Made by a program: the position numbers and the translations under genes
In this document: positions 1-8,716 of the stretch, piece by piece
Numbering within the stretch: the first letter of the stretch is position 1
Layout of the letters: each line of letters opens with the position of its first letter
The notes under the pieces: generated by a model
The model's input: only the letters and a program-made list of their open reading frames with translations
Database searches by the model: none
What the model was told of the DNA's origin: nothing
Assembly (NCBI GenBank): GCA_903813345.2
Contig: CAIIXF020000001.1
Span: 18,993,915 to 19,053,914 of the forward strand
Source: Owenia fusiformis
Lineage: Eukaryota; Annelida; Polychaeta; Sabellida; Oweniidae
Direction of reading: 5' to 3'
DNA: 60,000 bases

Positions 1-1467
1 CATGTTAAATATGGCATTCTCCGACATATATTCAATATTATTAGCTGCGATATCTAAGGTTTTCATTGTTGTCAGATTGGCAAATAAACGTCCTTCTGAA
101 TCATGGTTTATCACCAAATTCCCCATGTTGTTCTGGCTCAAATATAAGGCCTCTAAACGTGGAAGATAGTCAAAACCATCTAGAGCAAAATAATTGAAGA
201 AATTTCCTTGCATGTAAAGATATTGCAGCTTGTTCAATCCAATAATTGGACCGTTCCATTTGAAAATGTTAGCAAATGAAATATCTGCAATCCTCAATGA
301 ATTGTCACCAAGACAAGTGTATCTGTGGACTGCGTCAATGCCACGGCTTAAATGATGAAGATAAAGCTCCTCCAAATGTGGTGGCGCTGGCCACATTTCT
401 GAGCAATGTTCAAACAATGCTTGAGAATCTCTCTTTTGTAGTTTCTTTGGAAATATCAAAGGCATCTGAAGAACGTCTCTCTTCTTACGAGAACGTATTT
501 GAAGAGGCCCCATATTTCTATCTCTTGGGTAGGATTGGTAACTAGCATCAAATGTACGTATGGTCTTTGAAATTGTCAAAATGTCTATATATGGTATATT
601 AACAATATAGTTCATGGCTATTTTAATATGTTCTATAGAATTGAGATTAAAGCTAAATCCTGGCATTAATATTGCTAAATTATTTCCACTGATATCCAGT
701 GTTTTAAGTTTTGTAGATTGCAAACCTTTGAAAAAGTGCCTTTGCAGAACAAATGTGTTCCTATCATTCCTTATGTTTACTCTTGCTATGTTTAGCGATT
801 CTATCTTCCTTGATATTCCTTTAAAGGCTTTGACTAAAGGTGAAGTCATTCGCATTGTCAGATGGCGATTATAGCTTAAATCTAATTCCCGTAGATTATC
901 CAATTTACAAAATGTGCATTCAGCTATACGTTTCAGTTTGAGATCACTCAGGATAAGTCTTGTCAAATTTGGAATAGAACCAAAAGTTTCATTTGTAAGA
1001 TATTGTATTTCATTACTTTGAATGTTGATAACAGACAGTTGTTCAAGCCCAGCAAATATTCCTGGTGTAATATCAGCAATTCTGTTGTGAGAAAGGTCCA
1101 CAATGCGTGTGTTTCTGGGCAGCCGAGGAATTGCATTTAATGATCTTGCCCTACAATCTACATATAACCCTTGATTCTCACTGTTAGTGTTACATGTGCA
1201 CTCCCCTGGGCACAAATTAGAATGTACTTTTTCAACATTGCCAGTCTGTTCTAAAAGTTGTTTTGAATTATCATCTTTATTTTGTTGGAGATGTTCATGA
1301 AGAGTGTTGTCTCCAGTAAAGTTGTTTCTAGTGCTATAGCTGGTCTGCCCAATGTCCCTTTCAGCTCTACCATGAAGAAGCATAGTTGATAGGCCATGAC
1401 TATGCAGGAGTATGGTTAGGACTACTGAAACAACTACTGCTGTGCAATTGTGTCCTTGTGATGCCAT
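1..1467 (-). CDS. Leucine-rich-repeat receptor, probably Toll-like; 5' part, runs off left edge
   Basis: Reading the minus strand from the ATG at 1467 gives 489 codons without a stop, open at the window edge, so the gene is partial by position and not broken. The protein starts with a hydrophobic signal peptide (about residues 1-25, MASQGHNCTAVVVSVVLTIL...), then a hydrophilic stretch, then a cysteine cluster (CPGECTCN, about residues 87-94) like an LRRNT cap. LRRs follow with LxxLxLxxN spacing, for example IVDLSHNR, LRELDLSYN, KLKTLDISGN, LQYLYMQGN, LEALYLSQN and TLDIAANNIEYM at the edge. Such extracellular LRR arrays in one uninterrupted exon are typical of invertebrate Toll-like receptors. 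The transmembrane segment and TIR domain that would prove this lie outside the window, so another LRR receptor remains possible. A likely 5' UTR intron lies upstream. Confidence 0.85.
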   Translation of the reverse strand, partial: MASQGHNCTAVVVSVVLTILLHSHGLSTMLLHGRAERDIGQTSYSTRNNFTGDNTLHEHLQQNKDDNSKQLLEQTGNVEKVHSNLCPGECTCNTNSENQGLYVDCRARSLNAIPRLPRNTRIVDLSHNRIADITPGIFAGLEQLSVINIQSNEIQYLTNETFGSIPNLTRLILSDLKLKRIAECTFCKLDNLRELDLSYNRHLTMRMTSPLVKAFKGISRKIESLNIARVNIRNDRNTFVLQRHFFKGLQSTKLKTLDISGNNLAILMPGFSFNLNSIEHIKIAMNYIVNIPYIDILTISKTIRTFDASYQSYPRDRNMGPLQIRSRKKRDVLQMPLIFPKKLQKRDSQALFEHCSEMWPAPPHLEELYLHHLSRGIDAVHRYTCLGDNSLRIADISFANIFKWNGPIIGLNKLQYLYMQGNFFNYFALDGFDYLPRLEALYLSQNNMGNLVINHDSEGRLFANLTTMKTLDIAANNIEYMSENAIFNM

Positions 1468-1669
1468 GTTCTTTATCAGGCATGAATGGAACCCTTTTAT
1501 TAAGTAATCTGCAACAAAAAGACATTAATTAAATTCAAAATTAAAACTTATAGAAAAAGACCTCTTATTAATAGTATTTGTACATATAATTCAATCATTC
1601 AATCTGTAACACCTTGTCTTTCTGCCAACACCAGAAGATGGATCATATGGTTATACTTAATCAGGGGAT

Positions 1670-2650
1670 TATAAACCCATTAACCAAAATTCCAATTACC
1701 AGGGAATGGCATACACACAAAGACAAAGAAATGTCATACCCATTGTAAGAGTTAGAAATTACCAAGGAATGCCATACTCAGACTAGAAATTACCAAGGAG
1801 TGGTATATACAGGGTGTCCCGAAAGTATGGGGCCCCCCCTAGGCAGACATATACCAGTGTCCTCATAGTATGTGTCATATATCATTTTAAAGCTTATACA
1901 AAGTTACATTGATTCGTCAAGTATCATGGTTCAACTTTCAAATGTGAAAAAATTACAGGCATTTCAAAATTTAGTGTTTGGTCAAAATTAAGTTCAATTT
2001 TACACCAAATCAACAGTCAATGTGTCCTCCCGGGCCATCTTAACAGCAGCAATTCTTTTCGGGTCGGAGGGATATTGAGTTGGAAAAAGAGAATGGTGAG
2101 GGTAGAAACTCTAAGGAAACTGTTCTAAAGTCCCTTAACAGGTTTTAAGAGGGTTATAAAATTCCACATCCCTATTTGAAGGGCTTTTAAGGTCATATCT
2201 GAAAATAATTGCTGCTGTTAATATGCCCGAGGGGGGACACATTGACTAGTAATGTGGTGTAAAATTGAACTTTATTTTGACAAAACACTAACTTTTAAAA
2301 TGAGTGTAACTTTTTCCCATTTGGGAATTAAACCATGATACTTGGCAAATCAATGTAACTTTGGATAAGCTTTAAAATGATATATGACACATACTATGAG
2401 GACACTGGAATATGTCTGCCCAGGGGGGGCCCCATACTTTCAGGACACCCTGTACATAGTAGTTATAACCAAGGAATGCCATACTCAGACTAGAAATTAC
2501 CAAGGAATGGTATAATCCAATTAGAAATTACCAAGGAATGGCATACTCAGACTAGAAATATAGTAGCAATTACCAAGGAATGACATACTCACAGTAAGTA
2601 TAGCCAAAATGGCAATATCCAAGTAGTAACATACATGTATATTCAGTTGT
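1670..2650. repeat. About 35-bp minisatellite interrupted by a MITE
   Basis: The phrase 'attaccaaggaatggcata' followed by 'ctcagactagaa' recurs with a period near 35 bp on both sides of the element at 1810-2452 (about 1680-1809 and 2453-2600). The copies left and right of the insertion are alike, so the minisatellite probably existed before the transposon landed in it. Confidence 0.7.
1810..2452. mobile_element. TA-flanked long-TIR foldback element (mariner-like MITE)
   Basis: The ends CAGGGTGTCC and GGACACCCTG are flanked by TA on both sides. The arms are inverted copies of each other for about 240 bp, including matched stretches with 'catactatgaggacactgg', 'aaccatgatacttg' and 'gggacacattgact', leaving only a short centre. 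It has no coding capacity. A TA target duplication with CAGGGTG termini suggests the Tc1/mariner group; assignment to a family needs a repeat library. Confidence 0.85.
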
Positions 2651-3060
2651 GATAATCAAAAAGGAATGGCAAGCCCATAGTGTAATAAAAAATAATAGCA
2701 ATCCCACATACAGTGATAATGGCCTACATAGAGAGAAGCAAATCCTAATGAACCATTTGGAACAAATATTCAGAAAATGGTTGGTTGTTTTGAATTTTGC
2801 TGTAATATTGAAAATTCCGTAAACTAAATCCATAAAAATATTTCAGTTCGAACCATTCTGAAAAGAACATATTTCGGATTACATTACAGAGCTAAAAAGT
2901 AGAGTATTGGTAGTAACTGAAGTTTGGAACAAATGAACAGAAAGACAACTTTTCTATAGCCCTTAATATAACAGACAAACCTTGTATATTGTGGTAATGT
3001 CAGAGATATAGTCTTTAAATGAACATAACGTGACATGAGAAGTTTCATTATCTTAAGGTA

Positions 3061-3072
3061 CCCCCCCCCCCC
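3061..3072 (+). repeat. Poly-C tract (12 C)
   Basis: An uninterrupted run of C lies just downstream (minus-strand sense) of the predicted first exon of the LRR gene. Such tracts are slippage-prone and may be miscounted in assembly. Confidence 0.9.
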
Positions 3073-3239
3073 AACAACAACACTTTAAACTACTCGTAGA
3101 TTCACATGTCTATATGTTAGAAATGATAAAAGATTTATATTCATCAATAATAGTGTATGAAGAAGATAAATGTACAATCTAAAACATATACTCACTTTCT
3201 GCTTTTGCGGCTGTGTTTCACAATGTTCTGATGTTTAAA

Positions 3240-4466
3240 ATATGGTCTCTTGTCAGCTTGTAGTCATTGTGTTTATTTGAAAGTGGTATCAATTTACAAA
3301 CTGAACAAACATTAGTGCATGTCACAGTGATCTATTTCTAGAATGAGAAAAGTGGAAGTTAAAGTTTATATTACACCCACTTATATATCACAGACACTTA
3401 ATCTATTGTTCATTGTATGATTCAATATCATGATTATGTCTTAAAGGAAATGGAACTAAATTTTAATTGAAATCATTGGCCTCATTTTGATATAAGTATG
3501 ACACATGGTATATTTGAGATTTGTTTTTTTTTACAGTTGTGCTAATATAAAAGTGTACAACTTTTTATATGGTTTGTTTACATTAATAAATGGAATGAAA
3601 CTTAAATCAATTTAGTTAGTTCATATTAATTTGAAATACATTTTCAAAATATTGAGTACTAGTCTGTAAAAATGGAAGGAAATACTCTCAAGGTCAATAC
3701 TAAGTGACACTGGAACTCAATTGTTTTCAAAGTTAGAGAAACTTAAAAACAAAGATCATGTTTCAGTTACTCTGAGTTCCCAGGGGTTTTCTGCTGTTAA
3801 CATCGCTTCAAATCACATGCTGTAAAATGAGCCTGGAGTAAAAATATGATTATGATTAGCCACATGTGACAAAGACAAATACTTCAGAAAAAATATCAAT
3901 GGCTCTTGGTTTTATCTAAAATGTTGATTATATGTAACTCTATATACTCTAATAGTAGCCCTATTTGCAAGGGATGTGATCATATGATGATAAAATAATA
4001 AAAAGATAATATCAAGGAAATACACGAGACAACAATTGTAGAACACAAACAAAAAAATCTGATTATGTTGACCTTTGGTTGTTAAGTACCAAAGCAATCA
4101 GATCATTACATCTCTAATTATAACGATAATTGAAAAACTTTACAGATGCAAAATGTCCCTTGCATGTCATTATCACCAAGATGCATGCAAATAGATGGAT
4201 TAAGAGAATGATCAATGATAAAAATAAAAGTAATAATGTTTTGTGTTAGCTTACTTCCTTAACTGATGATAAAGTGATCTAGTACTAACCTGCATCATAA
4301 AGTAGGAAATGTTGTATTATATTAGTGAGAGGTAGGTTTGTAGTGTGAACCATCACATGAAGTCATTTGATTACAACATGGGTGTAACAGTATCATTTTT
4401 TATGTGATTCATGATATCAACACTATCTGAGTCCTATTCAACATTTTCAAGTAATTCCTTGAGGGG
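3240..4466. other. AT-rich spacer, nothing recognised
   Basis: No coding stretch, RNA gene or clear repeat boundary was seen in this interval. It separates the presumed first exon of the LRR gene from a hAT-type MITE. Confidence 0.5.
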
Positions 4467-4474
4467 ATTTTCTC

Positions 4475-5058
4475 TAGAGGTGTCAAGTATTAACCGGTTA
4501 ACCGGTTAACCGCCGATAATGCCTTGACCGGTCTGAGTTTTTATGGGCGGTTAGTTGACCGTGTATAATTCTGTTATTTCCCGCGCTTATTTTGCATGCT
4601 AATCCGTTTGGTTTTATGGTGTCAGTTTCACGTAAGCTACTCATACATGTCATAAGTCCCATAAGTCCTTACAAACATCCAATCAGCAACTTTAATCCCT
4701 GCCACATTGCTTTCCCGCGCTTACTTTGCATTTTAATCTGTTTGTTTTTCAAGCGTCAGTTTCATGTGAGCTACTCATACATGTGATAGGTCCGATAATT
4801 CCTTACAAACATCCAATCAGCAACTTTAATCCCTGCCACATTGCTTTCCCGCGCTTACTTACATAGAATAGCGTAAAGCTTGACGAACGTAAAAATAAAC
4901 GCCGATATATCATTTTTCCAATTTTTTCAACTTTCAAGATCGAAGATGAAGATTTCATTTGAAATTATAAGTTCAAATTTCCCGCCGGTTAACCGACTTT
5001 AACCGGTAAAACCCCCCGGTTAACCGGTTAATGCTCAAGCGGTTAATTGACACCACTA
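4475..5058. mobile_element. hAT-type MITE with 8-bp target duplication
   Basis: The element runs from TAGAGGTGTCAA to its imperfect inverse TTGACACCACTA and is flanked by an exact 8-bp duplication, ATTTTCTC (4467-4474 and 5059-5066). An 8-bp duplication and these termini are standard for hAT. The subterminal zones are rich in TTAACCGG palindromes in both orientations. The interior holds a tandem duplication of about 135 bp starting at 'cccgcgctta' (about 4580, 4714 and a partial third at 4849). There is no transposase ORF, so it is non-autonomous. Confidence 0.9.
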
Positions 5059-5066
5059 ATTTTCTC

Positions 5067-6340
5067 ATTCTGATAAATGAACACATGTATCAACATGTAT
5101 TATTTCGAAATGATCATTATTCATTTAACATACAAAAGCTGCACCTTCGAGCATTACAGATATTTTACATCTTGAAAATGGAGACTTCAGTAGATATTTT
5201 TCCTAAATACCAGTGATATGATACAAATTGTTTTGAGCTATTGCTACATCATAAAAGAAATGCCAATCTGCCATTTTTATGAGTTCCTTGAAATAGCTTT
5301 ATTTGTGTCAATTTCTATGAAATTCTATTGCTATTTCTATGAAAAATAATTTTGGCAAATTTATTCTGATATTTTAGCATTATGATCTTTGATTTGACTG
5401 TGAATACAGTCTAATCACGTCCCTGGATGTTTAAAACAATATATATGGCTTGTACCATATACTACAGATTAACTTTGGTAGGTTGAACCAGGCATATTCC
5501 CATTCAAAACTACTTCATTTGTTTAACTTTTCTTTTAAATGATTAACATCTGTGTCACAGGTCCCATGATTTGCGGTAGGTCACTAGTTTTTTTATTATA
5601 TTTTTGTAGCTGTTTACCTGAAAATATCATGTGACTCATCTCATTTTCATCATATAGAAATGTTTTATTGCAAAATAATAGTAATCTATAAAATAAATAA
5701 TATTTGTCAGAACCTTTTTTAAAGTGGACAAAAAGAATAAACGCTTGAAAAGGTTTCAATAACATAAATGATGTATTTTTTTACTTCATGATCTATCATG
5801 ATGGTACAATAACATTAAGATGATGATAACCTTTGTATGAACATCGGGTAAAACACCTAGAATTATAACCATCATTTATGAGCTCCAGACATGAGTATAT
5901 GCATTGCATTTGCATGGAACATTTAAGCAACATATTCTTATAATACATTTACCGTATATAGACTTATCAATTAGACGACATCCAGGAAGGTCATCATATT
6001 AAAAAACATGGAATTAATATGTGGAACCCACTTCAAGCATTCAATTCATATTGATCAATATTGTATAAAACAATATCATTAATTCTTGGAAGGCCTTAAT
6101 ATCGACACAAAATTATATTCAACCATAAGCAACAAGCTGGTAAATAAATGTAAGTATAACATTTGTGAAATACATGTAAAGATCAAATAATATAATATCT
6201 CACACTATTCCATCATTTGCGGCAATGTCAAATAATTTTTCTCTAACAAAACATGCAAGCAAAGCTTCATCCAGGCACCAACAGTCATTGCAGTTTAAAG
6301 AGTTCAACTAAGTGGAGCACCCAGCCAAAAGTAGCTGGGG
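5067..6340. other. AT-rich spacer, nothing recognised
   Basis: No convincing exon was found on either strand. In particular I looked here, without success, for the ankyrin and IQ exons that should follow the last recognised CAMTA exon at 8526-8716. Confidence 0.45.
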
Positions 6341-6350
6341 AGACCACAGG

Positions 6351-6477
6351 GTAATCTGTACAATTTGTTGGATCAGTGATTTTCCTTAATTGAATTTTTC
6401 TGTATTTTATGTGAATCTTTGAATAACAAAGAGTTATTAAGCATTCATGAACTGTATTTCGAATTATTTTCTTTCAG
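6351..6477 (+). other. Likely 5' UTR intron of the glycosyltransferase gene
   Basis: The acceptor 'ttttctttcag' (AG at 6476-6477) is strong and sits 18 bases before the ATG at 6496. The donor 'cacagg/gtaatc' at 6351 is only fair, so the 5' boundary is uncertain. The proposed intron is 127 bp. Confidence 0.4.
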
Positions 6478-6495
6478 ATTTAATTGAAAAAGAAA

Positions 6496-8079
6496 ATGCG
6501 AAAAGAGTGGATATTTCTTATACTAATGGGATGTATTATCTCAATAGTAATACTCTTTCATTTAAGTAAATATAGCACAACAATTCAGCACCATTGGAGA
6601 GCACATATTCCAAGGAGAACTAATACCGCTATGGCAAGCAATATGTCAATTGCAAACAACCTACAACCACAAGCACCACACAACATTGACTTCATTCAGA
6701 GAAACAAGGAACTTATTGACAAAATCAGCAAGAATTCGAGACACAACATTCCAAGAAACAACAAACTTATTGACAAAATCAGCAAGACTTTAATAAGCAA
6801 CATTACAAGAAACAAGGAACTTATTGACAAAATCAGCAAGACTTCGAGACACAACATTCCAAGAAACAACAAACTTATTGACAAAATCAGCAACACTTTA
6901 ATAAGCAACATTACAAGAAACAAGGAACTTATTGACAAAATCAGCAAGACTTTAATAAGCAACATTACAAGAAACAATGAATTTATTTACAAAATCAGCA
7001 AGACCTCAATACGCAACATTACGAGAAACAACAAACTTATTGACAAAATCAGCAAGACTTTAATACACAACATTATGGGAAACAATGAACTTATTGACAA
7101 ACTCATCAAGACTTCAAGACGCAACATTCCGAGAAACGACGAAAGAGACATAACCAACAATCAACTCCCTATGACATATAATGATAGTAGAGTAAAGATA
7201 TCACAGCAAAGGAACAGCCTACCCCCTGAGCTGGTAGAAGTCAAAGCAAGAGCACAGATGATCGCAAACAATAAAGTTGTCGTTGCAATCACTATGGTTA
7301 ACATGGGATACCTATCACTAACCTATAGCTGGCTATGTAACACAGTCAATATGAACGTACATGATAATGTCCTTATTGTAGCTACAGATAGGAGAACTTA
7401 TGAAAAACTCCAGCAAGACTGGCCAAATGTTGCCTCTGTCTTATACCCACTAAATGAAGACCAGGGGTCAAACTTAAATTACAATGCTCTTAACTATGTC
7501 AAGTACATGTTAAATAGGTCCAACTTATTGCTAGCTTTGTTGGGCTTCAACATACCATTGTTATTGTTTGAAGTTGATGCTGTGTGGTTTGCATCACCGT
7601 TTCCACTAATTCATAGTCTCTCTTACTATGATCTAGTAGGAGCAAAAATTGCAACCACAGAACAAATGGCTGGAGGTTTTCTTTTCATGCAACCCACTAG
7701 AGACACATTAAATGTATTTACGACCGTCTCAAATGAATTACAGATATATCTGGATAGATATAAATTCTATAAGGGTGATAGACAACTCCCCTATGAGATC
7801 AATGAACAAACACTTTTAAATGGAAATCTGAAATATGAAAATGGAAGGCCAAGACTTAATTATAAAATCTTAGACCTTAGCATTGTGGCTGATGGACAGT
7901 GGTATAAAAAAAGAGGTAAACAATCAATACCATTAGTTTTAAATAACAATTGGATTATAGGTAAAGAAGCAAAGATAAAGAGAGCGAAAAAATTTCACCA
8001 TTGGTTTATTGATGATAACAACAACTGTGATTGGGAAGAGGTTCAAAATATAATGAAGTTAGGGAAAAATTTTCATTGA
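6496..8079 (+). CDS. Type II membrane glycosyltransferase, Nucleotid_trans (GT77-like), with repeat stem
   Basis: The 527-residue single-exon protein has the layout of a Golgi glycosyltransferase: a short basic N-terminus, a signal anchor (about residues 4-22, WIFLILMGCIISIVILFHL), a luminal stem and a C-terminal catalytic domain. The first ATG is at 6496; the frame opens slightly earlier, but only with non-ATG codons. The stem (about residues 67-215) is eight tandem 18-residue units like RNNKLIDKISKTLISNIT. The catalytic part (about 245-520) shows Nucleotid_trans family features: VVVAITMVNMGY, LLLFEVDAVWFASPF (the metal-binding DxD-like site is E359-V-D361), and the terminal NNNWIIGKEAKIKRAKKFHHWF. 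The family commonly has D-x-D at this position, so the E is a mild deviation. Donor and acceptor sugars cannot be told from sequence. If CAMTA continues leftward, this gene would be nested in its intron. Confidence 0.85.
   Translation: MRKEWIFLILMGCIISIVILFHLSKYSTTIQHHWRAHIPRRTNTAMASNMSIANNLQPQAPHNIDFIQRNKELIDKISKNSRHNIPRNNKLIDKISKTLISNITRNKELIDKISKTSRHNIPRNNKLIDKISNTLISNITRNKELIDKISKTLISNITRNNEFIYKISKTSIRNITRNNKLIDKISKTLIHNIMGNNELIDKLIKTSRRNIPRNDERDITNNQLPMTYNDSRVKISQQRNSLPPELVEVKARAQMIANNKVVVAITMVNMGYLSLTYSWLCNTVNMNVHDNVLIVATDRRTYEKLQQDWPNVASVLYPLNEDQGSNLNYNALNYVKYMLNRSNLLLALLGFNIPLLLFEVDAVWFASPFPLIHSLSYYDLVGAKIATTEQMAGGFLFMQPTRDTLNVFTTVSNELQIYLDRYKFYKGDRQLPYEINEQTLLNGNLKYENGRPRLNYKILDLSIVADGQWYKKRGKQSIPLVLNNNWIIGKEAKIKRAKKFHHWFIDDNNNCDWEEVQNIMKLGKNFH
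6694..7140 (+). repeat. 54-bp coding tandem repeat (stem of the glycosyltransferase)
   Basis: About eight units of 54 bp (18 codons) keep the reading frame. Units alternate between an 'SRHNIPRNNKLIDK' type and an 'LISNITRNKELIDK' type, suggesting growth by duplication of two-unit blocks. The amphipathic spacing (LIDKISKTLI) suggests helical or coiled-coil structure. Most units carry an N-I-T sequon (potential N-glycosylation). Confidence 0.85.
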
Positions 8080-8154
8080 GAATGTCAAAGTTATTGAAAG
8101 TGAATGTAAAACCTTTATCCCATACTTAGTAGTGTTATAGGTAAATAACATGTG

Positions 8155-8232
8155 GGGATATAATCGATATCTGAAGTGAGCGGGTGATATAATATATCTC
8201 CCGCTGAGGTCAGTGGGAGATATATTTTTGTG
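8155..8232. repeat. Short palindromic repeat rich in GGGAGATATAT
   Basis: Inverted pieces such as 'gagcgggtgatataata' and 'tatatctcccgctgagg' form a small foldback. The same vocabulary (CCCGCTC, GATATAATATAT) recurs in the larger palindrome at 20088-20428, so both are probably one foldback family. Confidence 0.5.
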
Positions 8233-8345
8233 AATCCACACCCAGTTGAATTAAGTTGATTCACTGAGCCCACTGTGGCTTATGTATGATGTTATGATAC
8301 TTGTGAAATACTGCCATGAGTGTTGCTACTAGCTATAGGGCAGAT
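8231..8345 (+). repeat. Direct repeat, copy 1 (second copy at 8766-8880)
   Basis: About 110 bp beginning 'gaatccacacccagttgaat' and ending 'gctatagggcaga' is present again at 8766-8880 with a few differences. The two copies bracket the CAMTA exon at 8526-8716, so that exon sits between direct repeats. Confidence 0.8.
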
Positions 8346-8525
8346 AGGGCTTATTTTGATAGGCTCATTGTAGCTATAAATTCTTGATTGGAATTTATGG
8401 ATTCAATTTTGGAAGATGAGCCTAAAACCTAACGATAAGGCGAAATTGTATAACAGATTGAAAGGAATAAAGCAAAATAGATGAAACATAACTCTATCAA
8501 TTTTAATATACAAATGAAATCTTAC

Positions 8526-8716
8526 CTCCATTTTCGAAGAGTATGCATGAGACCTGTGTAGCCTAGCGCAGATGCCATATGTAGAATAGTTAGACCTTTC
8601 TCTGCAGTCATATGAACCGTGCTGTTTTTCTGCCATGTACATTGGATAAATGAGTCGATATAACACATCAACTTTTCCTCGAAATGATCATGAGGTTGAC
8701 TGATCAGTTTGTCATG
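8526..8716 (-). CDS. CAMTA: CAMTA exon: start of ankyrin region
   Basis: The acceptor TTTTTTGCAG precedes CAT GAC AAA; the donor is TGGAG/GTAAG. It encodes 63 codons plus 2 bases. HFEEKLMCYIDSFIQ is followed by an ankyrin helix pair (GLTILHMASALGYTGLMHT, then LRKWR), matching the CAMTA stretch ending in a conserved LxKWR. The following exon was not found in the window. Confidence 0.9.

Larger units (their letters stand above)
1509..3195 (-). other. Likely 5' UTR intron of the LRR receptor gene
   Basis: On the minus strand a pyrimidine-rich acceptor (TTTTTGTTGCAG, AG at 1510-1509) lies about 40 bases before the receptor ATG. A near-consensus donor (AGAAA/GTGAGT, GT at 3195-3194) lies 1.7 kb upstream. 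A non-coding first exon would therefore end at 3196. The intron is filled by a 35-bp minisatellite split by a TA-flanked inverted-repeat transposon. The prediction rests on splice-site shape only. Confidence 0.5.

Noticed and set aside
276-874. Two plus-strand frames of 86-89 codons
   Set aside because: They lie antisense to the LRR receptor reading frame, which has clear repeats and a signal peptide.
6696-6977. Minus-strand frame of hydrophobic LFLVMLLIKV repeats
   Set aside because: It is the antisense shadow of the 54-bp stem repeat of the glycosyltransferase.
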